The translations under genes were made by a program, and so were the position numbers. Shown here one piece after another: positions 59,353 through 64,000 of a stretch of DNA of 64,000 nt. How positions within the stretch are numbered: position 1 is the first letter of the stretch; each line of letters begins with the position of its first letter. Below the pieces are notes generated by a model that saw only the letters and a list, made by a program, of their open reading frames with translations, was not told the origin of the DNA and ran no database searches. Location: NCBI GenBank assembly GCA_016081115.2, contig CM071932.1:53518659-53582658 (forward strand). Reading direction: 5' to 3'. This DNA comes from Rehmannia glutinosa. Its lineage: Eukaryota; Streptophyta; Magnoliopsida; Lamiales; Orobanchaceae.

Positions 59353-59575
59353 CTTTTTTAAGTAATGGGCTAAACACCTTCCTAGTATGCTAGATTGTTA
59401 ATAAACATTCCAAAAAATTAACAACTCTAGAAAACTCAAGTCGCTTCTTGTCTTTTAGTGTATCCGGGAATCCTCGTATCTTTTCCACAATATGATTATG
59501 TAGAATGATCCCGCATTCATCGATTTCAATTTCGAGGAATTCAATCTGTCTTGTTGCGATTACACGCTTTTTTTC

Positions 59576-60120
59576 TCAAAGCACTAATCCTTCTTTTTTG
59601 TGACAAACATCCAAAAATATTTCCAAATGTTTGAGATGCTCCTTCATGTTCTTTGATGCGATTAGAATATCGTCGATATACACGAACATGAAACTAAAAT
59701 AATCTTTGAAAAGATTATCCATCTTTCTTTGATATATCTGGGGTGCGTTAGCCAATCCCATAGGCATCACGTTCCAAATATAGTGTCCCTGTGGTGTAGA
59801 GAAAGCTTTAAACTTCTTACTTTCTTCCTCTATCTTAATCTGGTAGAATCCAGACTTGCAATCGAACTTTGAGAATATCTTGGCACCTTTGATGCAGTTG
59901 ACTAGATGTTCTCGGCTTGGGATATAATATCCGTCGAACTCCAAAATGTTATTAATCCCTTTGTAATTAATAACAAGTCTTGGCTTTCCTCTTTTGATTT
60001 CTCCATGGTTTCGACTAAGAACCCTGGATCGGCCTTTGTATGGAGAAACTCCCTGGTGAAATTAACTTAAGGTCAAGATGTTCCTTAAGTATCTTCTCGC
60101 ATATCCTCACGATCTTCCCG
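59576..60120 (-). pseudogene. Pararetrovirus reverse transcriptase relic
   Basis: A 122-codon open stretch (59944-59576) holds the RT palm: IFSKFDCKSGFYQIKI, FSTPQGHYIWNVMPMGLANA, and the active site FVYIDDILIA with both aspartates intact. Upstream, in another frame, PRLVINYKGINN is recognisable. Palm sequence (KSGFYQI, MPMGLANAP) is of caulimovirid rather than gypsy style. Frame breaks lie just before 59944 and near 60060. Confidence 0.88.
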
Positions 60121-60446
60121 GTTCATAAGGATTGGTTTGAATCTCACGAACTCGTACTCCTTTCCTAGGGTTTAACCTTTAAGGAGGCTTTAAGCTCGTT
60201 CTTGTCCCACCATGCCAAAGGATCTTCATGATAATTCCTTTGGATCTTCTTCTTGACATCCTCGAGTGATATTTGTTCCTCTAGGGTCACGCCACTCTGT
60301 GGATTCTCCATTAGACTCATCCATAATTCTGCAATGACTTCTGGAGTAACTCTTTGTTCTCCTTGTACTCACGAATGAATATAAGTTATTATCCCATATC
60401 TTTTGATCCTTCGAATGGAACCAAATTGTCATAGGATAATAAAGCT

Positions 60447-60920
60447 TCACCAAATTTCCTTCGATCCGCCATTTTTGGATTGCGGTTTGGCTTCATCACC
60501 ACGCTTGCTGCGAAAATTAATAGGCATTTTTACGTAAAATGCTTCCCGCGATCTTTGGACAATAATCTTATGATCACATAAGGTTGTGAAAATAAGTCTT
60601 CTTGTCTCATTCTCTTGTGTGAATCGCTTGAATGATTGTAGGAAATTGTTTCCTAGCAAAATATCTCGCACTGTATCATGGAAATAGATTGGTGGCGTTT
60701 TCACCTTGTACCATGGGGTACCGCTGCGCCTCCGATCATGATTTACTCGCTTGTTTAATTCCTTGTTAAGGATAAGAATCCTTTTAGAGAAATCTCTTCC
60801 TATGAATAGCTGGTAAATCTTCTCCAATATCTTTAGGAAAAACATCCTGCGGTACATATTCCTAAGACTTTGAATCAATATAGGCGTGAAAATACTCGGC
60901 TTTGTATTCGGCATATAACA
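60447..60920 (-). pseudogene. Pararetrovirus aspartic protease relic
   Basis: Near 60880 one frame reads AYIDSKS, the place where the catalytic D-S/T-G would be; glycine is lysine here. The second half is in the 155-codon frame: PPIYFHDTVRDILLGNNFLQ, with the ILLGNNFL motif usual at the end of caulimovirid proteases. In the virus it would mature the polyprotein. It is dead by frameshift and by loss of the active-site glycine. Confidence 0.7.
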
Positions 60921-60939
60921 TTCCGATGGAAATGTATAT

Positions 60940-61332
60940 GGAGAATGGACTAGTGGTCATCTGATTCTGTATCTTTTATTGGCCACTGTGAACTCCATTC
61001 CTTCTTGTAGTCTTTCCCAAGGTTTATGATCCTCAAGAAATTCAATTCCCAGTATTAATTGCTCTGGGATTTTCCCTGCAACTCCTGTGATAGTAAGCTC
61101 AATTTCTCCTATCTTCAGGCTTCCTTGATACCTTCCAACTATTGGTTGTTGGAGATAATATAGAACATCACAAGGAAAGATATTATCCTTTTGAGTGATG
61201 TCGAATATTACTTCAACTTCTCGCCATCCTTCTGGACATTTTCAGCTCTCCTGCTGTTTTGAAAACATCTGGGATACGATGAACTATACTTGGTCTCTTT
61301 TCTTCCCAACGGCTGCTACTCGTCATTCTGTC
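60940..61332 (-). pseudogene. Linker between movement protein and protease
   Basis: Broken frames include ITQKDNIFPCDVLYYLQQPI and IGEIELTITGVAGKIPEQLI. It lies between the movement-protein tail and the protease, so it is probably part of the same ancestral polyprotein. No motif assigned. Confidence 0.5.
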
Positions 61333-62252
61333 TTATTGGAAAGACATCCTTCTAGGCTCAACTCTGAGACTTCGACTTTTGTTGAAGACTGGTTGATCTT
61401 GTATTTTCATATCGAGCTCCTTGATGGTTGGAGACTCAATAATTTCTGGTAAAACCACCCTGGCAAAGTCCTCGAAGATTCTTGGGACTTCAATAAATTC
61501 TTTTCTCAAGAATACTTCTGAATGATGTGTATTCGAGAGAGCATAGGATATCTTGTATGTGATCGAGTAGGGTCTATTCCCCTCTTTCATCAAATCATCT
61601 CTTTGAAAATCTTGATGAAGGGTTAGAACTCTACTGAAATCTCGATCTCCCAGATTGTATGCAATTTTAGGATAGACATTAAATGCCAATTTCCCAGATA
61701 CAAATTTCTCAGAATCGCTCCGGCATGAATCCTTGAGGTTTGAGATCCGCTTATCAAAGATAGCCGATTGAGTGGCGAATCTATCCCTTCTTTGAATGTT
61801 GCTTTAATTATGACTCTTATGGCTCCGATATGAATCCATGAGAGTGTATTTGCAACTTCTCTTTTAACTCTGCTTTTGATCTCCTGGATTTCTTTAATAG
61901 GGACCAACTGCATCTCGATCAGGTTCCCGGTAAATTCCATCGGAATGGCCAATTCTCCGGTTGTTACCCTGTGGATAATTTGGTGTTTTCTATTACGAAA
62001 ACCAATCTTATCCAAAGCCTTTTCCATTGCTCCAATTGTAAATCCATCATAGATTTGAAGCTTTGGATCTTCCTTCATAATTCTCATAAGAGTCTTATGA
62101 GACACCGTAGTGTGAGAAAGGAATCCTAACATATCCTCCCTGACCGTCTGTTGAAGAATTTCTTCTTCACTCTGATTCTGAACTGGATTCACTTCCATCA
62201 TCAGAATAAATCTCTTCTTCATAGATGCTTTCATCTGAGGGGATATCCTCAA
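61333..62252 (-). pseudogene. Pararetrovirus movement protein (30K superfamily) relic
   Basis: Two long frames overlap near 61630-61690. The first (62252-61623, 209 codons) has the 30K core: LSWIHIGAIRVIIKATFKEG followed by IDSPLNRLSL. The second continues LAFNVYPKIAYNLGDRDFSR (first residue by context M), SITYKISYALSNTHHSE. Movement proteins of this family open plasmodesmata for cell-to-cell spread. Length and motif order fit caulimovirids. It follows the coat/zinc-knuckle region with little spacing. One frameshift separates the halves. Confidence 0.75.
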
Positions 62253-63663
62253 ATTGATACACCCGTATTAAATCCACGATAATAGACACTGACTTCTTCG
62301 ATTTCGGTGTAGCCTCGAACTGCCTCGACTCCTCGTTTTTGATTGTCCGGGCAATCCGTTGAGATATGCCCTCTTGCTCGCATGTCCAAAGCAATTACGA
62401 TCTTTGAAACGTTCATTAGCTCTAGTATGAGCACGCCCAAAGTTCTTCTTCCCGGATTTCTGCTGGTACTTGCTTGATTAGAACCTGATGATGAGGCTCT
62501 ACTCCCCGCTTGGCCGGTCTTTGCCCCGATTTATAACTTCGGCTTTTTGTTTTGACCAAAACCTTCTAGGTCTCCATGAAGACCTACTTCTTTTTGTTCT
62601 TTGCTTCCTCGGCGGTATGGATGGCTTCCTCCTTCTTCCTTTTGTGCCGCCTTGGTTGACCTCCCACAATCGTTGGGATATCATTATCCACGCAACATAG
62701 AGGAACTGTTTTTGTTAATTCCTCTTAATCTTTTGTAATTCTTGTATAGAGTCGCTTGGTAACACCATTCGGATAACTTGCCTTTAGGAAAGACATTTTT
62801 CCGCCACGTTTCTACTTCAACTCCTCCTTTGTATTCCCCGATAAGCATTTCTCTCCGAGGGACTCGGAATCTTGGCAAAGAATAGTCAACTTTTTTTTCC
62901 TCAATCTTGGATTTCCACCGGGTATTCGTGAACAACTTGATATATTCGTCAATATGACAAATATCCAAAGAACTTCAAGGCTATAGAGGGCTTGTTTATA
63001 TCTCTTCCTTTTTTCATCCTCTAATCCTCGAAATAACCTCGTGCCGATGAACTGGATTTTGAATAGTTTTGCCATACCATCGACAATTCCTTTAAGTGAT
63101 TCCCCGATGTGACCGAACTTTTCGTACTAGCATCGGTCATATCCTGCAATCTTCACCGATCCTTCAAGACTCATTTCAAGTAGTAAAATGAATTAATCCT
63201 TTGTAAGATCGAGGGTTCCTCTTTGAAATTCTCATAGTGAAACCCATTCATCAATGAGGACTTCTCTATGTTTAAAATCGGGATGTCCAGTTTAACATCA
63301 ACCCATATGGATGTATTGGGTCGAGGTGCGATCTTCCATAAGGCGTCGATAAACATTCGGCCTCCCAAGTGGGTTGTCTAGTTCTGTAAGAGGGTTTCGA
63401 CCTCCGTCCCGAAAGTGGATCACTCCCGGTCGTGAAATCCCAAAGATGTGGCATCCTCTCGTCCCGAGCTCCATGATGCGAACCCGTACTTTCTTCGACG
63501 TTAGGATTAATCGGTGGCGGTGGTGGTGGAATTGGTCTACCTTGTGGGTCATAGGTAACCAAAGCCGATTCTCCCTGCGTTCATCTTCAAATCTACAATA
63601 CCTAATCCCGCGAAGGATTCTCCAGTCATGTAGATCTTTAAGATTCATCTTTTCAATATCCAT
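62253..63663 (-). pseudogene. Pararetrovirus coat-protein region with zinc knuckle
   Basis: Several short frames cover a coat-type region. From upstream: a proline-rich stretch (..GRPIPPPPPPINPNVEE, about 63540), then ILNIEKSSLMNGFHYENF (about 63270), a KRYKQALY-type basic part, PRREMLIGEYKGGVEVETW (about 62850), a Lys/Arg-rich segment (62499-62684), and a CCHC zinc-knuckle remnant GHISTDCPDNQ (about 62360) whose first cysteines lie in another frame. An acidic tail with SDDGSESSSESE follows. At least five frame breaks. Zinc knuckles of coat proteins bind the viral RNA. Confidence 0.6.
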
Positions 63664-64000
63664 CTCTTTTAATTTTTGATGGATTTTCCTTTGATTAGAG
63701 CAATGAGCTTTTCCTCATCTGTCATCTTTCGTATAACTTCGGTTGGTTTCCTTTTTGGTGTAAATAGGTACCGCCCCAAAATCAATACGTTTCCTTCCTC
63801 CCGGATGAACTCGGTCTGTCCTCCGGTTCTTGACTCGTTTCAATATCATGAAAGAGTTCAAGAGTTTCCTTCGATATTTCACCATCGTCTCCATCTGGTT
63901 GTGGATCTGATGAACTTGTCTTTGGTAGATGAATATGGCGGTTGCCATAATTCTCGCACGTCTTCGATTTCTCTAAGATCTTCGGAGATCTTAGATTTGT
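63664..64000 (-). pseudogene. Upstream end of pararetrovirus relic, unassigned
   Basis: The frame 63948-63715 (77 codons) lies just upstream of the coat region with matching base composition, and the sequence continues beyond the window. No motif recognised. Confidence 0.4.

Larger units (their letters stand above)
57180..64000 (-). mobile_element. Decayed endogenous pararetrovirus (Caulimoviridae)
   Basis: A single minus-strand set of viral relics runs past the window edge: coat-type region with zinc knuckle, 30K movement protein, aspartic protease, reverse transcriptase, RNase H, then an unassigned region where a transactivator would sit. No integrase or LTR is present, which separates it from the gypsy elements. 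Coat before movement protein is the order I know from cavemovirus/solendovirus-type genomes; petuviruses and florendoviruses have movement protein first. Every domain is broken by stops or frameshifts, so this copy cannot express a virus. At 57200-57260 the minus strand has AATAAA twice, a possible 3' end. Confidence 0.82.

Noticed and set aside
1..64000. tRNA, rRNA or snoRNA genes
   Set aside because: I saw none by eye; the TGGTATCAGAGC stretches are primer-binding sites, not tRNA genes. A tRNAscan run would settle this.

Overview
This window is flowering-plant nuclear DNA. It is AT-rich, holds one intron-containing host gene, and is otherwise packed with nested plant transposons: Ty3/gypsy chromoviruses, copia relics, Helitrons, CACTA, hAT and MITE elements, and an endogenous pararetrovirus. 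The host gene is an NLR with the long N-terminal region of the potato R1 (late-blight resistance) group. That suggests an asterid eudicot, perhaps Lamiales or Solanales; this placement is inference.

Layout. 330-3781 (minus): a two-exon R1-type NLR, readable end to end except for one in-frame TAG in the LRR. 3782-8870: AT-rich spacer, a Helitron 3' end, and a TIR element (5788-8865) bounded by TA microsatellites that contains a gypsy LTR fragment. 8870-10973: Helitron sequence carrying a B3-domain gene fragment. 10974-28836: chromovirus B, reduced to an LTR piece joined to integrase plus its 3' LTR. Its 3' LTR was invaded by chromovirus A (12559-24798, LTRs of about 4.4 kb, TSD GTAAT) and by a solo copia-like LTR (26555-28112, TSD GACAT). 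28837-31668: inverted Helitron-related repeats and a well-bounded Helitron. 31679-45063: a large TIR element with a Ulp1-peptidase relic, interrupted by gypsy element D (34410-44694, TSD CCTTT). D is a tandem LTR-internal-LTR-internal-LTR array whose internal part codes only gag and protease. 45960-51770: a non-autonomous CACTA element (TSD TTG) with a 4.2 kb solo LTR inside. 52104-55950: MITEs, a hAT-like element, a copia gag relic and another LTR fragment. About 57180-64000 (minus): a decayed caulimovirid insertion in the order coat/zinc knuckle, movement protein, protease, RT, RNase H, candidate transactivator. It runs off the window end.

No transposon here looks autonomous and intact. The NLR is the only host gene and may be a recent pseudogene or a truncated receptor. 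I did not see an obviously new biological system. The best leads are: the NLR with a single stop and an intron-retention stop; a stem-loop conserved with compensatory pairing in four unrelated LTR families; the gag-protease-only tandem element D with its dyad arrays; and the coat-before-movement gene order of the pararetrovirus. All coordinates were read by eye, so edges are good to a few bases where a TSD is cited and looser elsewhere.
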